DNA from: Prosthecobacter debontii
Lineage (GTDB): Bacteria > Verrucomicrobiota > Verrucomicrobiia > Verrucomicrobiales > Akkermansiaceae
Length of the DNA stretch: 64,000 bases
Direction of reading: 5' to 3'
Assembly (NCBI GenBank): GCA_945869465.1
Contig: CAMBPB010000006.1
Span: forward strand, 19,896-83,895
The notes beneath the pieces were generated by a model. It had not been told where the DNA came from. It saw nothing but the letters and a program-made list of their open reading frames with translations, and made no database searches. This document shows, in pieces, positions 1 through 10,399 of the stretch (positions within the stretch are counted from its first letter, which is position 1; every line of letters starts with the position of its first letter). Made by a program: the position numbers and the translations under genes.

Positions 1-1
1 G

Positions 2-1207
2 CCGTTTTTCGTTTGGTCGATGCTGGTCACCGGCTTCCTGCTGCTGCTGGCATTCCCGCCGCTGGAGGCGGCCGGCATCATGCAGTTGATGGACCGGGTG
101 GCGCATTCCTCGTTCTTCATGCCTTCCGGTTTGTTCACCAAGGCCGAGGGCCTCGCCGATCTTTCCGGCGGGGGATCGCCATTGCTCTTCCAGCACTTGT
201 TCTGGTTCCTCGGTCATCCGGAAGTCTATGTGCTGCTGCTTCCCGCCTTTGCCTGCGTAGCGGAAATCATTCCCGTCAATACCCGCAAGCCGCTGTGGGG
301 GTATAAGTCGATGGTCTATTCGTTGCTGGTGCTCGGGTTCCTGTCATTCGTCGTCTGGGCCCACCACATGTACATGACCGGCATGGGTGCCGCGGTCTCC
401 ACCTTCTTCCAGACCACCACAGTGCTAATCTCAATCCCCTCGGTGGTCATCATCACCTCGATGCTGATCTCACTGTGGGGTGGCTCGATCCGCTTCACGC
501 CGCCGATGCTTTGGGCCTGCGCGTTCATCCCGATGTTCGGTATCGGCGGCCTCACCGGCTTGCCGCTCGCCTTCAACTTGGCGGACCTCCACCTGCATGA
601 CACGTATTATGTGATCGGCCATTTCCACTATGTGGTAGCGCCGGGCATTCTGTTTGGCTTCTTCGCCGGAGTGCTCCATTGGTATCCGAAAATCACCGGG
701 CGGTTCATGAGTCGGACGCTCAACCACCTGCATTTCTGGCCAAGCCTGATTTGCATGAACCTCATCTTCTTCCCGATGCTTCTGCAAGGGATGGCCGGGT
801 TCCACCGCCGCTGGTACAATGGGGGAGACGCCTATCTGGACAAGGCCACCGCCGCCGCCGCTAACGGATCCAACGTGTTTGCCAACGCCGCGGCCAGCCA
901 CATCGACATGAACATCCTGATGTCATGGGGGGCATGGACTTTGGCTCTGGCACAGATTCCATTCATCATCAACCTGTTTGGATCATTGAAGTTCGGCCGG
1001 AAGGTGACCAGCGACAATCCGTGGCATGCCACGACCTTGGAGTGGGCCACCCCGACGCCTCCGGGCCACGGCAACTTCACTTTCGATCCAGTGGTTTACC
1101 GCGGACCCTATGAATACAGCCGCCCGGATCGTGATGAGGATTTCCTTCCGCAGTGGAACGAACCGATTCGTACCGACTCCGCGGATAAGCCATCATCCGG
1201 CCACTGA
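2..1207 (+). CDS. ctaD: Cytochrome c oxidase subunit I, 5'-truncated by window edge
   Basis: ORF open to the window start; contains [22 protein letters not shown] and [13 protein letters not shown] motifs typical of haem-copper oxidase subunit I. Confidence 0.97.
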   Translation, partial: PFFVWSMLVTGFLLLLAFPPLEAAGIMQLMDRVAHSSFFMPSGLFTKAEGLADLSGGGSPLLFQHLFWFLGHPEVYVLLLPAFACVAEIIPVNTRKPLWGYKSMVYSLLVLGFLSFVVWAHHMYMTGMGAAVSTFFQTTTVLISIPSVVIITSMLISLWGGSIRFTPPMLWACAFIPMFGIGGLTGLPLAFNLADLHLHDTYYVIGHFHYVVAPGILFGFFAGVLHWYPKITGRFMSRTLNHLHFWPSLICMNLIFFPMLLQGMAGFHRRWYNGGDAYLDKATAAAANGSNVFANAAASHIDMNILMSWGAWTLALAQIPFIINLFGSLKFGRKVTSDNPWHATTLEWATPTPPGHGNFTFDPVVYRGPYEYSRPDRDEDFLPQWNEPIRTDSADKPSSGH

Positions 1208-1247
1208 TTTTTCCTTTGATCACTTCTGATCACCAGCAACTTTTCCC

Positions 1248-2861
1248 ATGGAAATTCCCTACATCGTCACTCCCCGGAAGGACACCGGCCTCTTCAACTC
1301 GAAGATCGCGATCTGGTTGTTCCTCGCCTCCGAAGTCATGCTCTTCGGCGGATTCTTTTCAGCCTATGTCTTTCTCCGGATTGGAGCGGACTACCCGTGG
1401 CCCGAGCGCACCCTTCCGGTGCTGCCGGGTTTGATCAACACCTTCGTGTTGATCGGTTCCTCGATGACAGTGGTTTTCGCCTGGGCTTCCCTGAAGCTGC
1501 ACCAATGGCGCAGGTTCCAGCTGTTCATGGGCATCACGGTCGCTTGCGCCGTTATTTTCATGATCCTCAAGGGCATCGAATACAACGTGAAGTTCCAGCA
1601 CCAGGCGGTGCGGTTGAAGGATTATTCGGTGGTCGAGGGCCACTTGGGTTACGAGAAAGTCGGCGAGGAATATGAAAAGGATCATAACGGCCACAAGATC
1701 GAGGAGAACCGGATTCTGGTAGAGGCCACGCGCGTCACTTTCAACACCGTCCGGTTTCACAAGTCATGGGTCGAGGAATTGATCAGTCAGGCCGAACATC
1801 GGAAATCCAAGATCGTTCTGGCGGAGGATCTATCCGCCATCATCGATGAAGGCCAGCCCCCGAAAACCCTCGCCAAAGCCGGTGATGCACTTTCCTTGGA
1901 GTTGCTCGAACGCCTCCAAAAGGCACATCTCGACGCCCGCGCGCACAACGGAGCACTCCGCACCGCCGCCCTGCGTGGCGAGTGGAAGAAAGCGAATGCG
2001 GCCAATCCCGGAAAGCGGGGATGGGAGATCGCTTCTGGTGTTAATATCGACGTTGAGGCGCTCGCACCCAAACTTCTAACCGAAATTGGCACGGTGGCAT
2101 TCACGGTGGAACCCGCCGCCCGTTTCGATTTCCAGCCGCGCGATGTCCGGGAAGCGGAGACCCAATCACGCCTCCGCGATGACACTTTGGTGGACGGCAA
2201 GCTGCTCGCCAGTCCGATGGTGTTCCACTACGTCGATGCAATCGATTTCCAGCACCTTGCCATGAAGGCGGTGGAGAAGGGCCAGGACCCGATGGTGGCC
2301 ATCGAAGATTCCTGGCTCATCAAGAACCATCCCTTCGCCAAGGAAGCGTGGGAATGGAACAAGGGTGAGGTCGCCAAGCTGGAGAAGAAGCTTATCGAGA
2401 AGTATGGAATGGACGGGAAGACCGGAAAGCCCAACCGCGAACCGACTCTCAAAGAGCGTTATCGCATCGGTTGGAAGGACTTCGTCGCCAAGGCGGACGG
2501 CGTCGGCCGTGAGAAAGAGACCATCGCGCTGAAGGAGGAATTCATGGGCCCGGATTACAAGGGGCGCGAGGCGAAACACACCTTCCCGCATCTGTCCCTG
2601 CCGCGCGAGCAGGTGGGATTCGCCTCCAAGTTCTCACCGGCCTGGAATACCTACTACGCGATTTACTTCACCATCACCGGCCTGCACGGCCTGCACGTGA
2701 TCGGCGGCGCGCTGGTCTTGGCCTACTATCTGTTCTTCGGCAGGAAGATGTATGAATCGAATCCCGAATGGCTCGCCAACCGGGTGGAAATCGGCGGCTT
2801 GTTTTGGCACTTCGTTGACTTGGTTTGGATCTTCGTTTTCCCCATCCTCTATTTGATGTAA
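1248..2861 (+). CDS. ctaE: Cytochrome c oxidase subunit III with large hydrophilic internal insertion
   Basis: N-term SKIAIWLFLASEVMLFGGFFSAYV and C-term YYAIYFTITGLHGLHVIGG...FWHFVDLVWIFVFPILYL are subunit III hallmarks; about 330 hydrophilic residues separate them in one frame. Confidence 0.93.
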   Translation: MEIPYIVTPRKDTGLFNSKIAIWLFLASEVMLFGGFFSAYVFLRIGADYPWPERTLPVLPGLINTFVLIGSSMTVVFAWASLKLHQWRRFQLFMGITVACAVIFMILKGIEYNVKFQHQAVRLKDYSVVEGHLGYEKVGEEYEKDHNGHKIEENRILVEATRVTFNTVRFHKSWVEELISQAEHRKSKIVLAEDLSAIIDEGQPPKTLAKAGDALSLELLERLQKAHLDARAHNGALRTAALRGEWKKANAANPGKRGWEIASGVNIDVEALAPKLLTEIGTVAFTVEPAARFDFQPRDVREAETQSRLRDDTLVDGKLLASPMVFHYVDAIDFQHLAMKAVEKGQDPMVAIEDSWLIKNHPFAKEAWEWNKGEVAKLEKKLIEKYGMDGKTGKPNREPTLKERYRIGWKDFVAKADGVGREKETIALKEEFMGPDYKGREAKHTFPHLSLPREQVGFASKFSPAWNTYYAIYFTITGLHGLHVIGGALVLAYYLFFGRKMYESNPEWLANRVEIGGLFWHFVDLVWIFVFPILYLM

Positions 2862-2908
2862 CTCGTTCTTCCGCACCGTTTGAACTGAATACCCGCAATT
2901 CCACGTCC

Positions 2909-3250
2909 ATGGCCAACTCTCCTGAAGAAATCAAAAAATCGGTCCGCACCTATCTCTTTGTCGGCGGAGTCCTGTTTTTAGGAACCATCATCACCTACCT
3001 CGTCGCAACGGTGCCGGCTCTCGACGTCGGCAAACACGGGTTCGACAAGTGGGACTGCGTGTTGGGACTGATCATCGCTTCGATCAAGGCCTCCCTGGTA
3101 GCCGCAATCTTCATGCACCTCAACCATGAGAAAAAGGCCGTCTATTGGCTTTTCGGCTCCGGTCTCTGCGCGGTCATCAGTCTTGCGGGCTTGACCGCCC
3201 TCGCGTTGGGCGATCCGATCTTCGACACGTTCTTTTATAGCGGCCGCTGA
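2909..3250 (+). CDS. Cytochrome c oxidase subunit IV family protein (small membrane subunit)
   Basis: MANSPEEIKKSVRTYLFVGGVLF...IIASIKASLVAAIFMHLNHEKKAVYWLF; typical IV-family pattern, directly after subunit III. Confidence 0.85.
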   Translation: MANSPEEIKKSVRTYLFVGGVLFLGTIITYLVATVPALDVGKHGFDKWDCVLGLIIASIKASLVAAIFMHLNHEKKAVYWLFGSGLCAVISLAGLTALALGDPIFDTFFYSGR

Positions 3251-3308
3251 AAAATCCGTGCAATCGCCCGGCTTGATGCGATTTTATTCCTGAATCCAAT
3301 CCACGCTC

Positions 3309-3509
3309 ATGTCACTCAAGAACTTCCATCTCGTCTTTGTCTCCGTCAGCACCCTGCTGTTCGTTTTTATGACGCTTTGGGCTTTCGTCCTCTCGCCGGA
3401 ACGCTCGGCAATGATCACCGCGCTGGGCTGGGTGGGAATCGCCGGCGCTTGCCTGATGTTGGCGTATGGCGTTTATTTCTACCGCAAAGCCCGGAAAATC
3501 CACATCTGA
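3309..3509 (+). CDS. Small two-TM membrane protein in cox cluster
   Basis: 66-aa ORF with two hydrophobic segments, collinear with flanking cox genes. Confidence 0.65.
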   Translation: MSLKNFHLVFVSVSTLLFVFMTLWAFVLSPERSAMITALGWVGIAGACLMLAYGVYFYRKARKIHI

Positions 3510-3549
3510 GCCGCAGCCATTTTTCATTCCCTCATTCCTTTCAAACACG

Positions 3550-3768
3550 ATGTTTCCTTCCGCTATTCTCGCCTGTTCGACTTGTCGCGTGACCATGATC
3601 GCCGGTGGCGGCGATGCCGCCGGGTGGTCGATCTTTTTCCTGTTGGGAGTGATTCTCGCGGTGCTTGGCGGGATCGGCCTGTTCATGTTCCGGATGGCGC
3701 GGCGCGAGAAGGAACATTTGGATCCATCGCTCTCCGACGATTATGTCCCATCGGATCCAACCCGATGA
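3550..3768 (+). CDS. Small single-TM protein with N-terminal CxxC
   Basis: MFPSAILACSTCRVTM...WSIFFLLGVILAVLGGIGLFMFRMARREKE; collinear in cox cluster; internal ATG chosen over the longer overlapping ORF start at 3466. Confidence 0.6.
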   Translation: MFPSAILACSTCRVTMIAGGGDAAGWSIFFLLGVILAVLGGIGLFMFRMARREKEHLDPSLSDDYVPSDPTR

Positions 3769-3781
3769 AACTTCGGTGGAG

Positions 3782-3804
3782 TTAGAACTTAAGATTTAGA
3801 ATTT
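3782..3804 (+). repeat. AT-rich 23-mer upstream of coxII start
   Basis: TTAGAACTTAAGATTTAGAATTT, ends 6 nt before ATG at 3811. Confidence 0.9.
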
Positions 3805-3810
3805 ACAACC

Positions 3811-4575
3811 ATGAGTCCTTCCAAATTCAGCGGCATCCCGGAAAACTACTCCCTTCACGGCGGGCAGGTCGATCACATGATCGATGTGGTCCACTGGTTC
3901 ATGATCGCCCTGTTCGTCGGGTGGACGCTGTTCTTCCTCTACTGCATCTTCCGGTTCTGGCACAAGCGGCACCCGAAAGCTTCCTATCACGGGGTTAGGA
4001 GCCACCTTTCCAGTCATTTGGAAGTGGGTGTGATCATCGTCGAAGCGGTGCTGCTGCTGGGATTCGCGTTTCCCCTCTGGGCCGAGCGGGTTGACAGTTG
4101 GAAGGAAGTGCAAAGCCTCAACCCGGCCCGCGTCCGGGTGGTCGGCTGGCAGTTTGGCTGGACCTATCACTACCCCGGTGCGGATGGCAAATTTGGCCGG
4201 GTGGATTCCGCCCTGATTTCCGGCTCGAACGATCTCGGAATTGATTACGAGGATCCCAACGCGCTGGATGACTTCACCAGCCCGATTCTCAAACTCCCGG
4301 TGAGCCGTCCGGCCGTGCTCAACATCGGCACCAAGGACGTGATTCACAATTACCATATCATTCCGATGCGGATCCAACAGGATGCCATTCCCGGCCGGGA
4401 AATTCCGATGTGGTTCACGCCGGTGAGGACGTTGGAGACCTTCGTCGTTTGCGGGCAGCTTTGTGGCGAAGGCCATGGCAACATGGTGGGCAGCATGGAA
4501 GTGGTCGCCGCCGACGAATATGACTCTTGGTTCAAGGGTCAGAGCGAGGGAGCCCTCAAGACGAACAAGAAGTGA
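3811..4575 (+). CDS. ctaC: Cytochrome c oxidase subunit II
   Basis: Two N-terminal TMs, VVGWQFGWTYHYPG and CuA motif CGQLCGEGHGNM. Confidence 0.95.
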   Translation: MSPSKFSGIPENYSLHGGQVDHMIDVVHWFMIALFVGWTLFFLYCIFRFWHKRHPKASYHGVRSHLSSHLEVGVIIVEAVLLLGFAFPLWAERVDSWKEVQSLNPARVRVVGWQFGWTYHYPGADGKFGRVDSALISGSNDLGIDYEDPNALDDFTSPILKLPVSRPAVLNIGTKDVIHNYHIIPMRIQQDAIPGREIPMWFTPVRTLETFVVCGQLCGEGHGNMVGSMEVVAADEYDSWFKGQSEGALKTNKK

Positions 4576-4598
4576 TCCCGTGGTTGGGAGGGGGATTC

Positions 4599-5162
4599 TC
4601 AAGCCTTCCTTGCCAACAGCAGATAGGGAGCCGGTTGCAGTGTGCCGAGCATCCCGTATTTTGCGGTGCGCCATCCGTAGGCCGCCCGGGAACTCAACCA
4701 CGCTTCCACCGCGGCCGCTTCCACGGCACCGGCGGGATGACCCGGATAACAGACCACCGACAGGACCCCGCCGGATTTCAATAATCCTTGCGTCGCTGCC
4801 AGTGCCAGCAGGGTTTCCTGACTCTCGGTGGTCATTGCGTGGTCATCGCCCGGCAGGTAGCCGAGATTGAACATCACTGTGGAGATCGATCCCGCTTCCG
4901 CGTGCTCCGCCATCCGCGAGTGGCTGGTCTGATAGAAATCGACCCTGCAACCCAGGCCCGCCGCGTCCACCCTGGATCGGGCGGAGCGGATGGCTTTTTC
5001 CTGCGGATCGAACGCCAGCACCCGGCCCTTTTCCCCGACGCATCCCGCGAGGAAGACCGTGTCGTGTCCATTGCCGGCGGTGGCGTCAATGACGGTGTCT
5101 CCCTCTTCAATCGCATCACGCAGGATCACTTGGGCAAGATGCGTGGGGCGCGGCGGATTCAT
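4599..5162 (-). CDS. Class I SAM-dependent methyltransferase, YtqB/MnmM-like
   Basis: ILRDAIEEGDTVIDATAGNGHDTVFLA...VMFNLGYLPGDDHAMTT resembles the rRNA methylase/MnmM family. Confidence 0.85.
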   Translation of the reverse strand: MNPPRPTHLAQVILRDAIEEGDTVIDATAGNGHDTVFLAGCVGEKGRVLAFDPQEKAIRSARSRVDAAGLGCRVDFYQTSHSRMAEHAEAGSISTVMFNLGYLPGDDHAMTTESQETLLALAATQGLLKSGGVLSVVCYPGHPAGAVEAAAVEAWLSSRAAYGWRTAKYGMLGTLQPAPYLLLARKA

Positions 5163-5186
5163 GGTGGGGTGATGTGATGGGGCGGC

Positions 5187-7007
5187 TCAGAGTCCCTTGG
5201 CCGCGCGGCCTTTCTGGATGAACTCCTCACGCAAGCGGTCCTTTTCCTGCCCGCCAATGTCCTGCAAGGTCAGGCTCTTGTCGTATTCAACGGTATAAGC
5301 ATATCTGAGCGTGGTTGCCGCCGGTCCCGCACCCGGCTTGACTTCGATATCCCACATCAGCAGGCCCTTGGGTTTGTCAAAACGCTGATAGTCGGCGTCC
5401 TTGCTCAACGGATGGGAACTCTCGCCCATGCCGACCCGCAGGGTGTCAACGTCCCCCGTGTTTGGCGTGCGATCCCGCAGGATCAGGCGGACGGGCGTCT
5501 CCTTGAAGTTATCGACCACGATTTCATAGGTGAATGAAAACTGCCGGTTGCCGCCTTGCACGATTTCCGAGCGATCCACCAGGGAACGCCGCGCCCGCAG
5601 TTGGCTGTCAACGCCGAAGCTGATTGCGAATCCCTGGCCGGAGGCAATCGTCGGGATGTCCGTGCGGCCGGTGAACACGCCGTCGAGAAACACGTTGACC
5701 TTGCCGCCTAGCAGATCACGTCCGGTGTTGTTGCCAAGCGAGGCCTCGCGAAACACGCTGGAGGTAAGCACCGGCGCCGCCACATGATAGAACTTCGATT
5801 TCATGCGTCCGGACAGCACCGGCACCATTTGCGCGTCGCGGCGACTTTGCAGGCTGACCGGGCGTTCGATGGCATAGACGACGCTGCCCTGTTCGGATTT
5901 GCCACCTTCCAAAGCGCGCAGGTTGCCGATGCGTTCGTTGAGTTCCATCAGTTGCACGCTGGCGGCGGACTCGTTGGCGGAGAAGTTGGCGCGCAGCATC
6001 TCGTCGATCGAATTGCCGCGGAATTGCCGGGCCAGTGCCTCCTGGCGCAAGGTGAGGGCCTGCGAATACTTCGTTTGTGCGACGGTCCGGCTTTCCTCCT
6101 GCGCCGCGCCCTGCTGCACCCGGACAAATAAGGGCGAGAGTTGCGGGTTATAGGCCCCGACCGACGGTGACGCGGTGGACAATGCCAGCTTGACGTGACT
6201 CCAATCCTCGCCGCTCACCTGATGGACAATCGCGTTGAATTCCATGGCGACCTCGCCCTTGGCGGTGTCGCCGCGGAAGTTATAGGATGGATTCCAGCCG
6301 CAGTCGTTGACCAGATAGTTCAACTTCAGCGAGGCCGGACCGGCGGCGGTTTTCTGCAGGTAAATGACGGCCTCGTAGGAGACCGGAGGGCCTGCGGCGA
6401 GCGTCTTGCGCCGGTTTTCGAGCAGCTTGAGTTGCTCGGCGCTGTCCTCGATCTCGAGGTCGAGCTTCATGATTTCCTGCGAGGCTTTTTCGTATTCTTC
6501 GAAATGGAGCTGGGTGAGTTTGCGGAGTTCATCGGCTTGCAGCACGCCGTGAGTCATCTCCTGTTGGGCGGCCGGAGCCACAAAATTGGAGCCCAGACGC
6601 TTGAGAAATTCCTGCCGGATGCGGCGCAGCGAGATTTCATTGCCAGCGACCGCCGAATTGCGCCGCAACTCCTTGATCGATTGCTCCAACTTGGCCACCT
6701 CGCTCAGCGCCCGCGCGGCTTCGTCGGGGGTTTTGGTGCGGAACGCCACTGAGCGGATCTCGACCCCCTCCGCCTGGTCCGCATAAACGGAATCGGGATC
6801 GGTGGCCGAGGGCAGGTCGGAGACCACCACTTCCATCGGAGCTTCCGGTCCGGCAGGAATCTCCACCTCCCGGGAGACCAATGCCGAACCCTGATAAACG
6901 GTGACTTCCGACAGCTTGCCGGTTAGCACCGCTGGGGTTTGGGCGGTGGCGCAACAGGTCGCGACACTCCCGGTGATGATGATACGGCGCAACATGCTTG
7001 TTGTCAT
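5187..7007 (-). CDS. DUF4139/DUF4140 (mucoidy inhibitor MuiA-like) protein
   Basis: N-term KLSEVTVYQGSALVSREVEIPAG, coiled-coil middle, C-term KETPVRLILRDRTPNT and GLLMWDIEVKPG. Confidence 0.85.
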   Translation of the reverse strand: MTTSMLRRIIITGSVATCCATAQTPAVLTGKLSEVTVYQGSALVSREVEIPAGPEAPMEVVVSDLPSATDPDSVYADQAEGVEIRSVAFRTKTPDEAARALSEVAKLEQSIKELRRNSAVAGNEISLRRIRQEFLKRLGSNFVAPAAQQEMTHGVLQADELRKLTQLHFEEYEKASQEIMKLDLEIEDSAEQLKLLENRRKTLAAGPPVSYEAVIYLQKTAAGPASLKLNYLVNDCGWNPSYNFRGDTAKGEVAMEFNAIVHQVSGEDWSHVKLALSTASPSVGAYNPQLSPLFVRVQQGAAQEESRTVAQTKYSQALTLRQEALARQFRGNSIDEMLRANFSANESAASVQLMELNERIGNLRALEGGKSEQGSVVYAIERPVSLQSRRDAQMVPVLSGRMKSKFYHVAAPVLTSSVFREASLGNNTGRDLLGGKVNVFLDGVFTGRTDIPTIASGQGFAISFGVDSQLRARRSLVDRSEIVQGGNRQFSFTYEIVVDNFKETPVRLILRDRTPNTGDVDTLRVGMGESSHPLSKDADYQRFDKPKGLLMWDIEVKPGAGPAATTLRYAYTVEYDKSLTLQDIGGQEKDRLREEFIQKGRAAKGL

Positions 7008-7175
7008 GGTAGAAACACGTTAGGAAAATCGGTGGTGATGTCAACCATTCCCTGGTTTCCCCCGAAATCCGCGCTTCTCCTCGCTGCGGTGAAAGACCAC
7101 CTGTCCGCTTCTCGAGGCGGGCGTTGGCGCACGACTGGTTGAAGGAATGGCAATAGACGGCCTTGAACTGGGAAC

Positions 7176-9860
7176 TTACGGATCATCGCTTCCGAGCGGC
7201 GAAACGACACCGTCCGGAGCGACCCGACAGCGGATCATCCGGGTGGCGCCGCGTTTCACGATGGCGGCGCGGGTTCCGTTCACGTGGACGGGCTGATCCT
7301 GTTTCCCGCGGATCATGAATTCGACCTCGTAAGGATTTTCCCAAGGCATTTTCAGCTTGGAGAGACGCCCTGCCGCTGTGATGTGGAAGGCGTCGCCCCG
7401 CCGCTCCAGCGAGAGGTTGATTCCATCGGTGCCGACGGCAAAGCCGTGCTCGAGATCGATGACGCCGCCGCCGGTGAAACGGGCGGCGGCGGCAAGGCCG
7501 GTGAAAATGCCCGAACATTCGCCCCAGCTCGGGTGGGTGCGCATGGCGGACTGGTTGTGGCCCTCGTGGTTGATGTTTTCGGGACCGAGGCCTAATCCGT
7601 AAAGATTTACGTGCGGATAGATGCCGTTCCCGATATGGCGCGCGTGGTGGATCAGCACGGTGCTGGCGCGCGCCGCGGAAATTCCGCGCTCGACGAGGTC
7701 CTGACGGCCGAGTTCGAGTCCATACCAGAGCAGTGGCTCAACTAACTCGCACTGTCGCGCATCAAGCCATGTGGCGGTGTCCACATTGTCCGCCGTGCAG
7801 CCGCCGAAGGGGTTGGCGGTGTAAATGTAATGCGGGTCCCAGCTCGCCTGCGAGAAGCTCAGATAGTCCACGACCTTGGCTCCGGCTTCAAGATGGGCTT
7901 TGTCGCGGGTGATTTGATAGAGTGCTTTGAATCCCTTGGCCGCCCATTCCGTGCTCAGGTTGCCGCGGATCGGAAGACCCTGCTGAGGATCCTCCGTGTA
8001 GCTGAACGGATTTTGGCCGCACGAGCTGTAAACTTCGAGGTCGATCCAGCGCTGCTGCGGGATGATTTCCTTCATCAAGTAGGCGGCGATGCGCTCGGCA
8101 CCGGCACGATAACGCGTCTCGCCGGTCACTCCCGCCATCTCTGCGAGCAACCACATCATGGCCGCCGGTTGGGCGCTGTAGTGCAATTCTGCGATCATTT
8201 TCATGTCCGCCGTGTAGTAGGACGGGATCGCGCCGCGCTCGTCGATGCGTGCCACCAAGCCGTCGGCGAACGGGCGCAGGTATTCGACGATGCGCGGATC
8301 TTTGCCACACCGTTGATGATATTCTAACAAGTGTGCGGCGGACTTGCTCATGGCGACCACGTTGTAAACCGGTGCGGTGCGGTTGAAGATGCCTTTCGCG
8401 GAGGGAGACGGACCGGAACTGCTCAGCGCCCACTGTTTGCTCGCCAGATGATAGATCAGAGGAAAAAACCCGGCATCGTTGCGGGGAGCCTCGAGGGCGA
8501 GGTTGACGATGCGTTGCCCGCGTTCCTTTAGCTGCGGCATGGCGAGTTTTTCGCCCCAATAGACCATGCCGCTGGCATCCCGGATGTTGTTCCAGAACTC
8601 GCAGTTCCACAAGGCGTCACCGAATCCCAGCACTCCCAGCGGCGACACCATGCCTCCGACCGGCTTTCCGTTCATCTCGAAATCGACGAATACGCCATGG
8701 TTCTCGTAGCCGGAGACCGGCGCCTGGATCGCGGGCGGCAAGGGCTTGGAAACCACTTCGTAAATGGTGCGGACATACTCGGCGAAGGGCATCGCGAGAT
8801 GCGGTTGGTCGCGGAACTGCTGATGCCCGTAACGCTGCCAGATGTGGCGGGTCGCGACCTGATAGGCAGTGCCCTCCGGCATGTCGGCACCGGCAAGCAG
8901 GTCGTATCCGTAGCGGATCCCGGGTTTTGATAGATGGCGGATCATCGATGCATCGTTGGTCCGTTGGTAGCGGACGTGATGCGACACCACAAAATCCATC
9001 ATGCCATAGGAAAAAACCGGCTGTTCGGTGAGACCGGACCGGGCGTTCAAATCGAGCGCCGTGGGCATGGTGTAATACTCGTCGATGATGGGCACCGAGT
9101 ATGGATTGCGAGCGACCTTTTGCGTGCGCCGGGCATCGGGCGACGGGTTGGCGTAAGCGTTGATCAGCGTCAGGTCGGGCACCATGCAGGCATACAGGCC
9201 ACCTTTCTGGAGCACGATGGCGGGCGAGTGGAATGCATGATCGCCGATCACCTGGTCGATGGCCGGGCCCGCGCGCGGGTCGTCCTTCTTGGCCGTCGGG
9301 CTGTGCACGAAATCCGGGGCACCCGGCGGCAGGAACTCCCAGGTAGAGAGGAAATAATCTAGCAGCGGCTCGCCAAGGGTCGCGGAGACATCGATATGAA
9401 CGCTCGTGCCGTCGCGGGCGATGGTCAGGATTTGTTCCGCGACGATGCGGCCTTCCACCCGACCGCTCATCTTGATCTTCACCTGCTGGTCGGTCCGGGA
9501 TGCCAGCGAGAAGCCGCTGAGGATTTCATTGGCCTGGTAACGGTGCGGGGTCACCGAGCGATCGAACAGCTTGTTGGCGGCGGGGGTTTTCGTGATGTCG
9601 GGCCGCAGCGTGCGGCAGACCGGTTGCCATTTGCCAGATGCGTCCGCCGCCAGCAGCGTGACGCTGACCGGTTGTGTGGTCTCCTGCGCCAACACGACGC
9701 CGATCCTGCCGTTGGCGACGTGGAGCTCCCCCGGTTTTTCGACAATTTTCCACTCGGCGGAGGCCGGCCGGGCAAGGACTAGGAAACCCATGGCGGTGAG
9801 CAAACCAGCCGGCCAGCGCGCACCGGCGATCGAAGTCACATAGGGAAAAATGGATTTCAT
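7176..9860 (-). CDS. Large secreted protein, possibly glycoside hydrolase-like (alpha/alpha-barrel)
   Basis: Long ORF; MKSIFPYVTSIAGARWPAGLLTAMGFLVLARPASA signal peptide; Trp/Tyr-rich repeating helical body. Family not securely recognised. Confidence 0.7.
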   Translation of the reverse strand: MKSIFPYVTSIAGARWPAGLLTAMGFLVLARPASAEWKIVEKPGELHVANGRIGVVLAQETTQPVSVTLLAADASGKWQPVCRTLRPDITKTPAANKLFDRSVTPHRYQANEILSGFSLASRTDQQVKIKMSGRVEGRIVAEQILTIARDGTSVHIDVSATLGEPLLDYFLSTWEFLPPGAPDFVHSPTAKKDDPRAGPAIDQVIGDHAFHSPAIVLQKGGLYACMVPDLTLINAYANPSPDARRTQKVARNPYSVPIIDEYYTMPTALDLNARSGLTEQPVFSYGMMDFVVSHHVRYQRTNDASMIRHLSKPGIRYGYDLLAGADMPEGTAYQVATRHIWQRYGHQQFRDQPHLAMPFAEYVRTIYEVVSKPLPPAIQAPVSGYENHGVFVDFEMNGKPVGGMVSPLGVLGFGDALWNCEFWNNIRDASGMVYWGEKLAMPQLKERGQRIVNLALEAPRNDAGFFPLIYHLASKQWALSSSGPSPSAKGIFNRTAPVYNVVAMSKSAAHLLEYHQRCGKDPRIVEYLRPFADGLVARIDERGAIPSYYTADMKMIAELHYSAQPAAMMWLLAEMAGVTGETRYRAGAERIAAYLMKEIIPQQRWIDLEVYSSCGQNPFSYTEDPQQGLPIRGNLSTEWAAKGFKALYQITRDKAHLEAGAKVVDYLSFSQASWDPHYIYTANPFGGCTADNVDTATWLDARQCELVEPLLWYGLELGRQDLVERGISAARASTVLIHHARHIGNGIYPHVNLYGLGLGPENINHEGHNQSAMRTHPSWGECSGIFTGLAAAARFTGGGVIDLEHGFAVGTDGINLSLERRGDAFHITAAGRLSKLKMPWENPYEVEFMIRGKQDQPVHVNGTRAAIVKRGATRMIRCRVAPDGVVSPLGSDDP

Positions 9861-9958
9861 GGATTTTTTTGCTGGTGTTCCGCTGCTCAAATTCCGCGGA
9901 CAGGGCGGGTTCAGGTTGCGACGTGCGACCCATGGATGACGACTGGCTTTTTCCGATT

Positions 9959-10399
9959 TCACGGCTCAGGCTGGCGGGCTATCGGCAGCGCATAAAAATC
10001 GAATGGGTTTTCTGATGTTTTGCCCGGTCCGGACCGATGCGGCGGTTGGAGATCGGGCCAATTCGATACCAGGCGGACCACGCCGCTCCCGCACAAGAGG
10101 ATTCCATCCCATGCGACCGCCGTCTCCACCCGGCTGCCGACCCCCACCATCGCCTTGGCCTTGCCATCCAGCGTGCCGCGTTGGTCGATCTGATCCCGCA
10201 GCCGCGCCAGCAAGGTTTCGCCCGCCTGCGCGCCGTGGTTCTTCGTGAGGGTTTCCCATGCCTGCGGCGGCGTCTCCGGCACCCGGGCCAGCAGATCCAG
10301 TCCCTTGAACTGGGAAAATGTTTGGTCCGTGGTGATCATTTGAAACCCGCAACGCATGGCGAAGGCCGCCAGCCAGATGTTAACATCCGGCAGCTTCAT
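9959..10399 (-). pseudogene. VapC-like PIN-domain toxin remnant with in-frame internal deletion
   Basis: MKLPDVNIWLAA (PIN start) runs directly into FAMRCGFQMITTDQTFSQFKGLDLL (PIN end); the middle of the domain is missing, and the tail reads through into unrelated sequence. Confidence 0.75.

Noticed and set aside
1590-2640. Intein or selfish insertion in subunit III
   Set aside because: No intein N- or C-terminal splice motifs or homing endonuclease signature; composition similar to the host gene
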